A stretch of DNA of 64,000 nucleotides from Xenophilus azovorans DSM 13620 (lineage in GTDB: Bacteria > Pseudomonadota > Gammaproteobacteria > Burkholderiales > Burkholderiaceae_C): contig NZ_JQKD01000021.1 of assembly GCF_000745855.1 (NCBI RefSeq), positions 1 through 64,000 on the forward strand. Direction: 5' to 3'. The stretch's first letter is position 1. Each line of letters opens with the position of its first letter. The notes below the pieces were generated by a model. It was not told the origin of the DNA, searched no databases, and was given only the letters and a program-made list of their open reading frames with translations. The translations under genes and the position numbers were made by a program. This document shows, one piece after another, positions 36,780 to 43,814 of the stretch.

Positions 36780-37193
36780 TCAGCCGACGACGCGCAGGGT
36801 AGGAATGAGCGGGTCGTGCTCTTGCCGGGCCTCGCGCTCCAGGGTTGCAGCGTTCACCATGTCGGCGGCGCGGCCCACCGTGGCGGTGGCATGCACGCTG
36901 ATGGAACGAGACAGAGCCATCGCCAGCCGGGTGAGCTTGGCGTGTTCATCGCTGCCCACGTCGGCGGACTCGATGGCATGCTGCGTGCGGGCGAGATTGG
37001 CGGCCAGCACCAGATCGGCATCGGTCCAGGTGTCACGCGGGCGGCTGGTCACAATCGCGTCCCAGAACGGTTTGCACTGCTCGGGCAGGGTGACGTATGC
37101 AGGCGGTGCAATCGGGCCTTGTGCGGCGTTCTGCGCGGCCTGCACGGCAGCCTTGGCGCTGTCGCTGCGATGGCGCTTGGGCGTGGTCTTCAT
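36780..37193 (-). CDS. terS: Terminase small subunit
   Basis: 137 aa, phage terminase small subunit family (P27/HK97 type): PPAYVTLPEQCKPFWDAIV, then WTDADLVLAANLARTQHAIE. It recognises the packaging site on satellite DNA. It sits between HNH and TerL; all three cooperate in cos-type packaging in related systems. Confidence 0.85.
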   Translation of the reverse strand: MKTTPKRHRSDSAKAAVQAAQNAAQGPIAPPAYVTLPEQCKPFWDAIVTSRPRDTWTDADLVLAANLARTQHAIESADVGSDEHAKLTRLAMALSRSISVHATATVGRAADMVNAATLEREARQEHDPLIPTLRVVG

Positions 37194-37244
37194 GGTTGCC
37201 TATTTATTGAGCAGGTTGCGGTAATTCGAGAGGAACCGGGCGGT

Positions 37245-37697
37245 CTAGCGGCCCCGGTTGCCCGTGATTTCTGGCTTGCGCAGCAGGGCGGCGACGGGCT
37301 TGTCGGCGTTCCACGGGTGGCGCAGGTCGATGGGCCAGCCGTCCAGCCCGCAGCCCAGGCTCACCCTCTTGCCCTTGTCCATCGCCGTCTTGATCGAGTG
37401 GCACGAGTGGCACAGGGGAGCGAGGTTCTCCATCGTGTTGTCGCTCGGATCACCGCTGATGTGGTCCACGTCCGTTGCAGGCTCATGCACACCACGCTGG
37501 ATGCATGCCCTGCACAGGGGCTCACCCGCCAGCACAGATGCGCGCAGGCGCTGCCATGCGGCCGAGTTGAGGGGCAGGGTGCGGCGAGGGTCTGCATCGC
37601 GTCCCGACCGCTTGGCGCGAGGCGTCTTGAGCGTGGGGAGGCGATCAGGCAGCGTCTGCAAGCGTGGCTGCAGCATCTTGAGCTTCGGGCGCGTCAT
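37245..37697 (-). CDS. HNH endonuclease (packaging-associated)
   Basis: 150 aa. The HNH core reads CRACIQRG, ATDVDHISGDPSDNTMENLA, then LCHSCHS, with two zinc-knuckle Cys pairs and the catalytic His in VDHI. The N-terminus is basic. HNH proteins next to terminase stimulate cos cleavage by TerL in HK97-like phages and are a regular part of cf-PICI packaging modules. Its start overlaps the portal stop by ATGA. Confidence 0.9.
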   Translation of the reverse strand: MTRPKLKMLQPRLQTLPDRLPTLKTPRAKRSGRDADPRRTLPLNSAAWQRLRASVLAGEPLCRACIQRGVHEPATDVDHISGDPSDNTMENLAPLCHSCHSIKTAMDKGKRVSLGCGLDGWPIDLRHPWNADKPVAALLRKPEITGNRGR

Positions 37698-38917
37698 GCG
37701 GCCTCCTTCTGCTTGCTGGGGTAGGGCTGCGGCGCAGGGGTCGGATTTGGCGTCTGACCCTCGACCGATGCGTCATCAATGCCCTCGATGCTCGGCAGGT
37801 TCTCCAGCTTGCGGGCCTCGGACTTGAGCATCCATCCCGAGGTGATGCCCGATGCGTAGAAGGCGGAACGGTTGGCACTGTCGCCGCGCAGCATCCCTTC
37901 CACGTTGTGCTCGGGGTAGTAGATCCGTCGCCCTGCATCGGTCAGGCACTTGGCGCTGATGGCCGATTCCCACATGGTCAGGTGCCGGCGCATGGTCAGC
38001 GTGACGAACTGGCGGGCCAGCTCCACGCTGTTGCTGTAGTTGGCGCTCTCCATGCTCTGCACGATCACTGGAGGCACACGGAACAGGCGGCACACCTCGA
38101 TCACCGACAGCTTGCGCGCCTCGATCCATTCGGCATCCTCCAGCGTCATGCTGACGGTCTGGTAGTCGACGCCTTCCTCCAGGATCGCGGTCTTGCCGGC
38201 ATTGCTGCCACCGGCATGCTGACTGGCCCACGATTCGCGGATGGCCGTGCGCTGCTCGGGCTTGAGCTTGCCGGGGAACTTGAGCACGCCCAGCAGGCGG
38301 GCACCGTTGCGGAAGGTGTTCACACCATGCTCGCCCTCGGCAATCGCCAGCTCCACCACACCACGCGCGGCCTGAATCGGGCTGATGCCCATCACGCCGT
38401 CGTCGGCGAGGCGGTGACGCAGATGCAGCACTTCCTCGGGCAGCAGGCGATGCATCCGGCCCATCGTGTCGGCGTACTCGTAGGCCAGCCGGCCGGAGTC
38501 CAGGCGCAGCACCGTCATGCGGTCGGGGCTGATGGGCCACAGCTCGCGCACCTGGCCGTCGTAGCCGCGCACGATCTTGGCGAAGGCATTGCCGCGCAGC
38601 AGCACGCAGGCAGTGAGATATTCCCGGCCCTCCATCGCGGTCTGCTCGGGGTTGAACTGGTCGTTCAGCACGCGGTACAGCGGATGGTCGGTGGCCTTCT
38701 CGCGGTCGTCGCCCTTGTTGCGGTACAGCGGCAGGGGCAGCGTGGCAGCCGTCTCGCTGATGGCCTGCACGCAGGCATAGACGGCGCTGACGCCTTGCGC
38801 GGTCTGGTCGTTCACGGGACCCGTGCGCAGGGCCTGGAAGGCGCCCCAGGTGTCGTTCGGGTTGGTGGCCCGGCGCTCCAGGCCGACAAGGTGCAGGGCG
38901 CGGTCGAGGATGTTCAT
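37694..38917 (-). CDS. Phage portal protein (HK97 family)
   Basis: 407 aa. Family features: AVYACVQAISETAATLPLPL, EYLTACVLLRGNAFAKIVRG, EVLHLRHRLADDGVMGISPI and LSVIEVCRLFRVPPVIVQSM. It forms the dodecameric DNA entry ring at one capsid vertex. The ATG at 38917 overlaps the protease stop by ATGA, so translation is coupled. C-terminal tail is Pro-rich. Confidence 0.93.
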   Translation of the reverse strand: MNILDRALHLVGLERRATNPNDTWGAFQALRTGPVNDQTAQGVSAVYACVQAISETAATLPLPLYRNKGDDREKATDHPLYRVLNDQFNPEQTAMEGREYLTACVLLRGNAFAKIVRGYDGQVRELWPISPDRMTVLRLDSGRLAYEYADTMGRMHRLLPEEVLHLRHRLADDGVMGISPIQAARGVVELAIAEGEHGVNTFRNGARLLGVLKFPGKLKPEQRTAIRESWASQHAGGSNAGKTAILEEGVDYQTVSMTLEDAEWIEARKLSVIEVCRLFRVPPVIVQSMESANYSNSVELARQFVTLTMRRHLTMWESAISAKCLTDAGRRIYYPEHNVEGMLRGDSANRSAFYASGITSGWMLKSEARKLENLPSIEGIDDASVEGQTPNPTPAPQPYPSKQKEAA

Positions 38918-39441
38918 TCGCAGGTTTCCAGCCACAGGCGCCGGGTGTCGGTCAGCACCAGCGCAGGACGGTTGCGCAGGGCCACAGTTGTGTCGGCATA
39001 GGCCGGGTCACTGGTCAGGGTGATTTCGGCCAGGTCCACGCTCAGCAGTTCGCGCACGAGCTGCGCGCCGCGCTGCTCCCATCGGTCGCCGCCATCGGCC
39101 ACGCGAAACCCGAATGAACACCCAGCCACATCACCACGATCCACCAGCACAGCCAGGTCACGGCCGTGGGTGGTGTCCGGCAAAGCCAGTGTGAAAGCCA
39201 GTCCATGCGTGTCCTCCCGAAGTTGCAGCGTGCCGCCGCGCGTCGTGCCCAGCAGCGCATCGCCCTGGTGGTGGTACAGGGCGCGAATGTTGGAGCCGCT
39301 TTCCAGGGTCTTGCGGAAGGCACCATTGCGGATCACCTCAACGAAGCCCCCCAGGTCGGCCTCGCTGTTGAACACCGCCGCATACCCGCGCAGGGTCTTG
39401 CCCTCGCTGCGCAGGCTGCCGGTCGAGCGGATCTCCAACAT
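38914..39441 (-). CDS. HK97-family prohead protease
   Basis: 175 aa. It begins LEIRSTGSLRSEGKTLRGYA and contains the LYHHQGDALLGTTRGGTL segment with the catalytic His region, followed by the CSFGFRVADGG strand with the serine. It trims the capsid N-terminal delta domain during maturation. The start has AAGGAG at the right spacing. Confidence 0.9.
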   Translation of the reverse strand: MLEIRSTGSLRSEGKTLRGYAAVFNSEADLGGFVEVIRNGAFRKTLESGSNIRALYHHQGDALLGTTRGGTLQLREDTHGLAFTLALPDTTHGRDLAVLVDRGDVAGCSFGFRVADGGDRWEQRGAQLVRELLSVDLAEITLTSDPAYADTTVALRNRPALVLTDTRRLWLETCE

Positions 39442-39451
39442 TCGCAGCTCC

Positions 39452-40702
39452 TTATTCCTCTTCGGGGAACTCCAGGGCCACGTCCGCCACCGACAGGAAC
39501 GCGGTGGGGTGGCGCACCACGGCATCCATCGTGTGCAGGATGCGCAGTTGCACGTCGCCCTTCTCGTAGTAGCCGGCGGCATAGGGGTTCGCCAGCACTT
39601 CCGTGGCGCCCCATTCGCCGATTACCAGTTGCGAGAAGTCGCCCATGACCAGGCGGCCCGTGGTGGCGTCCACGTCCGTCAACTGGTTGGTCGTGTGCGT
39701 GGTCAGCCCGTTGATTCGCCCGCCTTCCAGCAGGTACGACGAGCCGGCCGTCGCGTCCTTGAGCGTGGCTTGCAGACGGGTGGCGGTCTTGGGCGTGATG
39801 AGCGCGGCATTCGGGGCCGTGTTCGCGGTGGCGAACTTCTCGAACAGGCCCAGGATGGACAGCCAGTCCACCGTCGCCAGCGAGCCGGTCAGGATGCCCG
39901 ACACGTTCAGGATGCCGACGGGTTGCTTGGCAACCGCAGTGCCCGACAGCAGCGCCTTGTCCACGGCCAGCGACACCACGGCCGAGAAGTCGTCGCGGAT
40001 CAACTGCTCGATGGCCGGGTTGCTCTGCTGGATGAGCTGGCGGCTGATGCTCGACAGCGCGCCGACGTGCTTGGGCTCCAGCTTCACGCTGGAATAGGTC
40101 GTGTTGCTCTCGGTCAGCGAATCGCCCTCGGCGAGCCAGTACGCGGTCGCGGCGGTGGCTTGCTTCGGGATCACGGTATCGCCGCGCAGACCCGTCAGCA
40201 CGCGGGCGCCGAGTTGCTTCACGATCAGCGAGTTGCGCAGCAGGCCGATGAACTGGTCCGCCTTGAAGTCGTCGGGGACGATGGCAGCGGCGCCGCCGGT
40301 GGTCAGGGTCGTGCGCTTCTCGAAGATGGACGTGGGCAGCAGGATGCCGCCCTTCTTGGGCTCGATGCCCTGGCGCTTGGCTTCCTGCTGGAACTCGGCC
40401 AGCGCGCCGGTGACAGCGCGGTTCTCCACCTGAGCGGCGATGGCGTCCAGCACGTTCACGCGCGACTCCATGTCCTTGCGGGACTTGTCCACGGGCGTGC
40501 CGGTGGCGCGGCGCTCCATGTCCTCGATGAACTGCGCCCGGGCCTCGTCGGCTTCCAGGGCGGTGATTTCGGCTTTGAGGGCGTCGAACTTGGCCTTGGC
40601 CTCGGGCGTGAGGGTCTCGGCAGACAGCAGGGTGCGGGCTTCGGCCACCTTGGCGGTGCGGGCTTCGCGGATCGCGGCGAGTTGCATAGCGGGGTCTTTC
40701 AT
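39452..40702 (-). CDS. Major capsid protein (HK97 fold, with delta domain)
   Basis: 416 aa. Residues 1 to about 105 form a helical coiled-coil scaffold (delta) domain rich in Ala, Glu and Lys. The HK97 coat fold follows: GGAAAIVPDDFKADQFIGLL, SSISRQLIQQSNPAIEQLIR, and GRLVMGDFSQLVIGEWGATE. Start uncertain: GTG at 40714 and ATG at 40687 are alternatives, and none has a strong ribosome site. First gene of the late operon. In cf-PICIs the homologous protein builds capsids sized for the smaller satellite genome. Confidence 0.92.
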   Translation of the reverse strand: MKDPAMQLAAIREARTAKVAEARTLLSAETLTPEAKAKFDALKAEITALEADEARAQFIEDMERRATGTPVDKSRKDMESRVNVLDAIAAQVENRAVTGALAEFQQEAKRQGIEPKKGGILLPTSIFEKRTTLTTGGAAAIVPDDFKADQFIGLLRNSLIVKQLGARVLTGLRGDTVIPKQATAATAYWLAEGDSLTESNTTYSSVKLEPKHVGALSSISRQLIQQSNPAIEQLIRDDFSAVVSLAVDKALLSGTAVAKQPVGILNVSGILTGSLATVDWLSILGLFEKFATANTAPNAALITPKTATRLQATLKDATAGSSYLLEGGRINGLTTHTTNQLTDVDATTGRLVMGDFSQLVIGEWGATEVLANPYAAGYYEKGDVQLRILHTMDAVVRHPTAFLSVADVALEFPEEE

Positions 40703-40734
40703 GAATTGGCCCACGCTATCGGCGGGCAGATTGA

Positions 40735-40784
40735 GATAGTAGAAACACTATCACAATTCAGAATCGATAGCAAATATCTATCGA
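40735..40784 (-). promoter_or_regulatory. Two GATAG...CTATC dyads ahead of the satellite capsid operon
   Basis: Dyad 1: GATAGT (40735-40740) / ACTATC (40747-40752). Dyad 2: TCGATAG (40764-40770) / CTATCGA (40778-40784). Both are perfect, share the GATAG half-site and have centres about 31 bp apart (three turns). They lie in AT-rich DNA between the early terminator and the capsid gene, where the late promoter must be. Probable binding sites for a late-gene regulator. Confidence 0.6.
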
Positions 40785-40790
40785 ACTGGC

Positions 40791-40815
40791 GAAAAAAAAG
40801 CGCCGGAAGGCGCCG
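40791..40815 (-). terminator. Rho-independent terminator ending the satellite early operon
   Basis: On the minus strand the stem GGCGCC/GGCGC with a TTCC loop is followed by eight T residues (A-run at 40792-40799 on plus). It separates the replication genes from the head and packaging genes. Confidence 0.85.
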
Positions 40816-40823
40816 AGTTGCAA

Positions 40824-40867
40824 AAGTTGCGCAGTTGCGTTGCCTAAGGGGCGCAACTGCGCAACTT
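40824..40867. repeat. Satellite palindromic element, copy A
   Basis: Perfect 16-bp inverted repeat AAGTTGCGCAGTTGCG / CGCAACTGCGCAACTT around a 12-nt loop. It lies 2 bp past the stop of the 121-aa gene and just before the early terminator. Two more copies lie inside the neighbouring coding regions. Confidence 0.85.
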
Positions 40868-40869
40868 CT

Positions 40870-41235
40870 CTACTGCACCCACGGCGGCGGCTCGAATGCG
40901 GGCTGGATGGTCAGCACCCGGCCCGGCGGCACGCTGGACTTGATCCGCTTCTGCGGCATCGCCCAATAGGTCCTGCCGTCGCTTTTCATCACGCGCACCA
41001 GCATGTCCTCGGCGGCGAGAACAATGTCATTCCAGAGCAACCCGGCATCCTTCGCGGCGGCCAGGATCGACGGCACCGGCACGATGTGGTCGGCGAGGAA
41101 CTCGCGCAGCCATTGGCGGGGATCGGGCGTGGGGTCGTTCGCGGCATCTTCGGAAGTTGCGCAGTTGCGCTCCCTAGGCAACGCAACAACGCAACTTTCC
41201 TCGATGGCATCCAGCAGGGCATCACGCAGGCTCAT
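40870..41235 (-). CDS. Satellite protein of unknown function carrying an in-frame palindromic insertion
   Basis: 121 aa, no family recognised. Its start overlaps the RepA-like stop by ATGA, so it belongs to the replication operon. Residues 14-28 (SCVVALPRERNCATS) are encoded by palindrome copy B. The rest (PDPRQWLREFLADHIVPVPS, then ILAAAKDAGLLWNDIVLAA) resembles a small winged-helix or helical domain, perhaps a regulator or replication accessory factor. Confidence 0.6.
   Translation of the reverse strand: MSLRDALLDAIEESCVVALPRERNCATSEDAANDPTPDPRQWLREFLADHIVPVPSILAAAKDAGLLWNDIVLAAEDMLVRVMKSDGRTYWAMPQKRIKSSVPPGRVLTIQPAFEPPPWVQ
41154..41197. repeat. Satellite palindromic element, copy B (within coding sequence)
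   Basis: Left arm AAGTTGCGCAGTTGCG (41154-41169) and right arm CGCAACAACGCAACTT (41182-41197), 14 of 16 positions complementary, 12-nt loop containing CCTAGG. It lies in frame in the 121-aa protein. Confidence 0.85.
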
Positions 41236-42323
41236 TGCGGAATCTCCTCGATGTCGTCCTCGGTCTGGTCGGAGTTGCGCAGTTGCGTTGCCCTAGGGAA
41301 CGCAACAACGCAACTTTTCTGGCCGGCGGCCTTGACGGGGGGCTTTTCGGGCTGGATCAGGCCCAGCTCGCGCGCCTTCTTCAGCGCGCGGCTGATGCTG
41401 GACTTATTGAGACCCAGTTCCACGGCAATGTCACCTTGTCGCAACCCGTCGTTCGCCAGCCGCACGATTCGGTCGAAGTTGCTGCCCTCGGCGGTGTTCC
41501 AGGCCCATGTCGCGCGCCGCGAGGCGTCATCCACCACCAGCTTCAATTCCAGGCTTTCCGCGTCCTCGCCGATCAGGTTGCGGCCCTTGGTGAACTCCAT
41601 GACGAACACGGAGCCTTCGCGCGGGTCATAGTCGGCGGGGCGGGCCAGCTTGACGACGGTGTCCAGCAGATCCTCCTTCTTGCTGGTGCCGCGCTGGTCG
41701 CCACCCTTGCCGGCGTGGTGGACCAACAGCACGGCGATGCCTCTGCGGCGCAACGCCAGCAGCCATGCCGCAATAGGGGTCCACGAGTCGGCGTCGTTCT
41801 CCTTGCCGCCGCCGCGCGCCCAGGCGCTCAGGTTGTCCAACACCACCAGAGCGGTGTCGTCGTCGATCATGCTGTTGATGATGTCCTGGCCGTCGGCGCG
41901 GGCCAGGTCGGGCAGCGTCTGACCGTCGCCGAGAAGGTCCGGGGTGAACACCCGAAAGAAGCCGGGTGCAGGTTCCACGTCCGGCAGGTGCATGGCAAGG
42001 CGCTTCTGCATGACCTGGCCGGGCAGTTCGCCGTCGAGATACAGCACCTTGCGCGGCTCGCGCGCCGTCCAGCGCAGGAATGTCCCGCCCGTGGCCGTCG
42101 CAAACCCAGCGGACAGCGCCCAATGCGTCTTGCCGATGCCGCGCCCGGCGTAGACCATCATCAAGTCTTGCGAGTGGATCAGGTTGCCCAGCAGCGGAGT
42201 GCGGGGCTTGAACTTATGGCGTGCAAGATCGTGAAGGTCCAGGGCATGCACGGGGGGCGCAGCGGGCAAGCCGGCCTCCACGTCCAGCACGGCGGCCATC
42301 GCTTCGTAGTCGTCCCGCTTCAT
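41232..42323 (-). CDS. RepA-like RecA-fold ATPase / helicase (satellite replication)
   Basis: 363 aa. Walker A YAGRGIGKTHWALS (about residue 58), Walker B TALVVLDNLSAWA (about 155) and VLLVHHAGKGGDQRGTS sensor region, as in RepA/DnaB-like AAA ATPases of plasmids and satellites. A C-terminal winged helix follows (GDIAVELGLNKSSISRALKK). Residues about 336-351 are encoded by palindrome copy C, near the C-terminus. Paired with the zinc-finger primase upstream, it is probably the replicative helicase or initiator of the element. Start overlaps the primase stop by ATGA. Confidence 0.85.
   Translation of the reverse strand: MKRDDYEAMAAVLDVEAGLPAAPPVHALDLHDLARHKFKPRTPLLGNLIHSQDLMMVYAGRGIGKTHWALSAGFATATGGTFLRWTAREPRKVLYLDGELPGQVMQKRLAMHLPDVEPAPGFFRVFTPDLLGDGQTLPDLARADGQDIINSMIDDDTALVVLDNLSAWARGGGKENDADSWTPIAAWLLALRRRGIAVLLVHHAGKGGDQRGTSKKEDLLDTVVKLARPADYDPREGSVFVMEFTKGRNLIGEDAESLELKLVVDDASRRATWAWNTAEGSNFDRIVRLANDGLRQGDIAVELGLNKSSISRALKKARELGLIQPEKPPVKAAGQKSCVVAFPRATQLRNSDQTEDDIEEIPQ
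41272..41316. repeat. Satellite palindromic element, copy C (within coding sequence)
   Basis: Left arm AGTTGCGCAGTTGCG (41273-41287) and right arm CGCAACAACGCAACTT (41301-41316) with a 13-nt loop containing CCCTAGGG. It lies in frame in the RepA-like gene. The loop is one base longer than in copies A and B. Confidence 0.85.
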
Positions 42324-42778
42324 GCGAATGCCTCCGCGATGCGGTTGATGCGTCCGACGGCCACCATCAGCCGGGCGCGGTCGGCGTCGGTCAGGGCCAG
42401 GCCCTTGGCGATGTTGCCGGCCGCCACCGCCGTCAGGGTGGACTCGAAGTTCAGCACCTGGATGGCCTGGCGGGCGGGCAAGGGGGTGGCCTTGTGCCGG
42501 GTCTCGGGCTTGCCGTCCTCGATCCACGCGCCCAGGGCCTTGGCCGCGCTGATGAAGTCGGCGCCCGTGGTCGCCATCTCGTAGGCCAGCACGTCGCCGC
42601 CCTTGGCCGCGCAGGACATGCACACCCACGCGCCGGTCGCGGTGTTGATGCGCATGCTGTCGCTGCCGTCGTGGAACACGCAACGCGCCGAGCGCCATTT
42701 GCCCTTGGGGGTCAGCTTCAAGTCCTGGTGTTCGAAGTAGCTCAGCGGGTCCGGGAGCCGGTTGCGGTCGAAGCTCAT
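42320..42778 (-). CDS. CHC2-type zinc-finger primase protein
   Basis: 152 aa. The zinc ribbon is CVFHDGSDSMRINTATG followed by WVCMSC, that is C-x2-H ... C-x2-C as in DnaG-type primases and related satellite proteins. No TOPRIM catalytic domain is present, so it is either a loader or part of a two-gene primase. Overlaps both neighbours by ATGA. Confidence 0.8.
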   Translation of the reverse strand: MSFDRNRLPDPLSYFEHQDLKLTPKGKWRSARCVFHDGSDSMRINTATGAWVCMSCAAKGGDVLAYEMATTGADFISAAKALGAWIEDGKPETRHKATPLPARQAIQVLNFESTLTAVAAGNIAKGLALTDADRARLMVAVGRINRIAEAFA

Positions 42779-43005
42779 GGCCGGCCCTCCAGGTGGTGGG
42801 CCAGTTCGGCGTTCAGGTAGTCGGCCACCCACTCGCGGTTCTCGCGCCAGTGCGGGCCGTGCTTGGCCTCGCACATCGCCATTTGCCTGGCGAACCAGGC
42901 GCGGGCCTTCGGACGCAGCTCAACGGGGATTGCGTCCTCGTTCAGCAGGCAGGTGTCGTCGGGTGCGGTCGGGCTGACCGCCTCGTGTTGGACGATCTCG
43001 TGCAT
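42775..43005 (-). CDS. Small satellite protein, unknown
   Basis: 76 aa, acidic N-terminus, then an amphipathic helical stretch (ELRPKARAWFARQMAMCEAK). GGGAGG lies before the start, and the stop overlaps the primase start. No domain recognised; position between alpA and primase suggests an early regulatory or replication role. Confidence 0.6.
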   Translation of the reverse strand: MHEIVQHEAVSPTAPDDTCLLNEDAIPVELRPKARAWFARQMAMCEAKHGPHWRENREWVADYLNAELAHHLEGRP

Positions 43006-43018
43006 GACGGCCTCCCGC

Positions 43019-43216
43019 TCACAGGGATGCGATCAGGCGGTCGATGTCGCTGCGGCGCCAGCAGGTCGTCTTCGGCCCCAGCTTGATGCCGGGCGGGAAG
43101 CGGCCTTCCTTGACGCCTGCCCACCAGCCTGCGCGGCTGACAGGCACACGGGCCAGGACTTGAGGGAGACGCAGCAGGGCGTCGTCGAGTGGTTGGGCTT
43201 TTGCCTCGGTGGTCAT
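43019..43216 (-). CDS. alpA: AlpA-family transcriptional regulator / excisionase
   Basis: 65 aa, MerR-like winged helix: LLRLPQVLARVPVSRAGWW, then VKEGRFPPGIKLGPKTTCWR and RSDIDRLIASL. In Gram-negative PICIs AlpA is the master activator of the early operon and can assist excision. The start at 43216 has AAAAGGATAG upstream. A strong palindrome lies 60-85 bp upstream. No divergent repressor gene was found. Confidence 0.85.
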   Translation of the reverse strand: MTTEAKAQPLDDALLRLPQVLARVPVSRAGWWAGVKEGRFPPGIKLGPKTTCWRRSDIDRLIASL

Positions 43217-43274
43217 CGCTATCCTTTTCATAGTGCGATATGTAAAAACCACCAGAGCCGTGGAGCGGGTCACA

Positions 43275-43301
43275 CCCCAAGTCAACTACGGTTGACCGGG
43301 G
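43275..43301. promoter_or_regulatory. Palindromic operator upstream of alpA
   Basis: GTCAAC (43281-43286) / GTTGAC (43291-43296) with a 4-bp TACG centre, extended outward by CCCC (43275-43278) and GGGG (43298-43301). It lies about 60 bp upstream of the alpA start, where its promoter is expected. Candidate site for the regulator that switches on the early operon. Confidence 0.5.
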
Positions 43302-43370
43302 TATGTGCCGACCCATAAACTGCGAGTCCTCTCCATGCTAAGAAGAGTGGGCTCTAGGTTTCGGCCTGGT

Positions 43371-43442
43371 GTCCAAGAAGGCCCCTTGAGCTTGCCGGCT
43401 CTCGGGGCCTTCGCCTTTTTGGACCACTGGATGTCCAAAAAG
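43371..43442 (+). terminator. Overlapping hairpins with a plus-strand terminator
   Basis: Hairpin 1: GTCCAA then GAAGGCCCC (43371-43385) pairs with GGGGCCTTC (43404-43412) and TTGGAC (43419-43424), with a T5 run at 43416-43420, a good plus-strand terminator. Hairpin 2: CTTTTTGGAC (43415-43424) pairs with GTCCAAAAAG (43433-43442). They share TTGGAC, so they exclude each other. The plus-strand transcript ended here is not known; a short RNA antisense to the int-alpA gap is possible. Confidence 0.55.
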
Positions 43443-43814
43443 CGCAACGAACTATATCTAGGGGGGAATGAGGGTTCAAGGCACTAGATGTAGTGTTTTT
43501 CACGAACGTCACAGTACAGGCGGTGCGCATCGCTAGCGCCTCTCCCAACACAACCGTCCGCCAGGCCAATAGCCATGCGGGTGTCTATTCAGAAACCCAG
43601 CATCCATGCGGGCTAGCGGGCGGTTTTGGTCCAGAGGGTGCATAGCCGTTTCCTCTCTGGTCGCCGAATTCATAGTGAAATTCAGTTGACAAATGCAGTG
43701 AGCGGAATCCTTTCCCGATAGAAAAAATTCAGCGCGCGTTACCTTTTTGAGCATGATCTGCACCTTGTCGACGCGGAAGTCGTCGTGCATGTCGTCGAAC
43801 GCGGGGTGTACATG
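43443..43814. other. Non-coding gap between satellite integrase and alpA
   Basis: About 370 bp, AT-richer than the host. Only short frames occur on minus (for example 43533-43790, 85 codons), without ribosome sites or recognised domains. A GC-rich 70-bp patch next to the integrase stop (43745-43814) could be a gene scrap. The satellite's replication origin or control RNA could lie here; nothing decisive is seen. Confidence 0.4.

Noticed and set aside
43533-43790. 85-codon minus frame between integrase and alpA
   Set aside because: No recognisable domain or ribosome site; the first 25 codons look host-like, the rest AT-rich. Could be a scrap of a gene.
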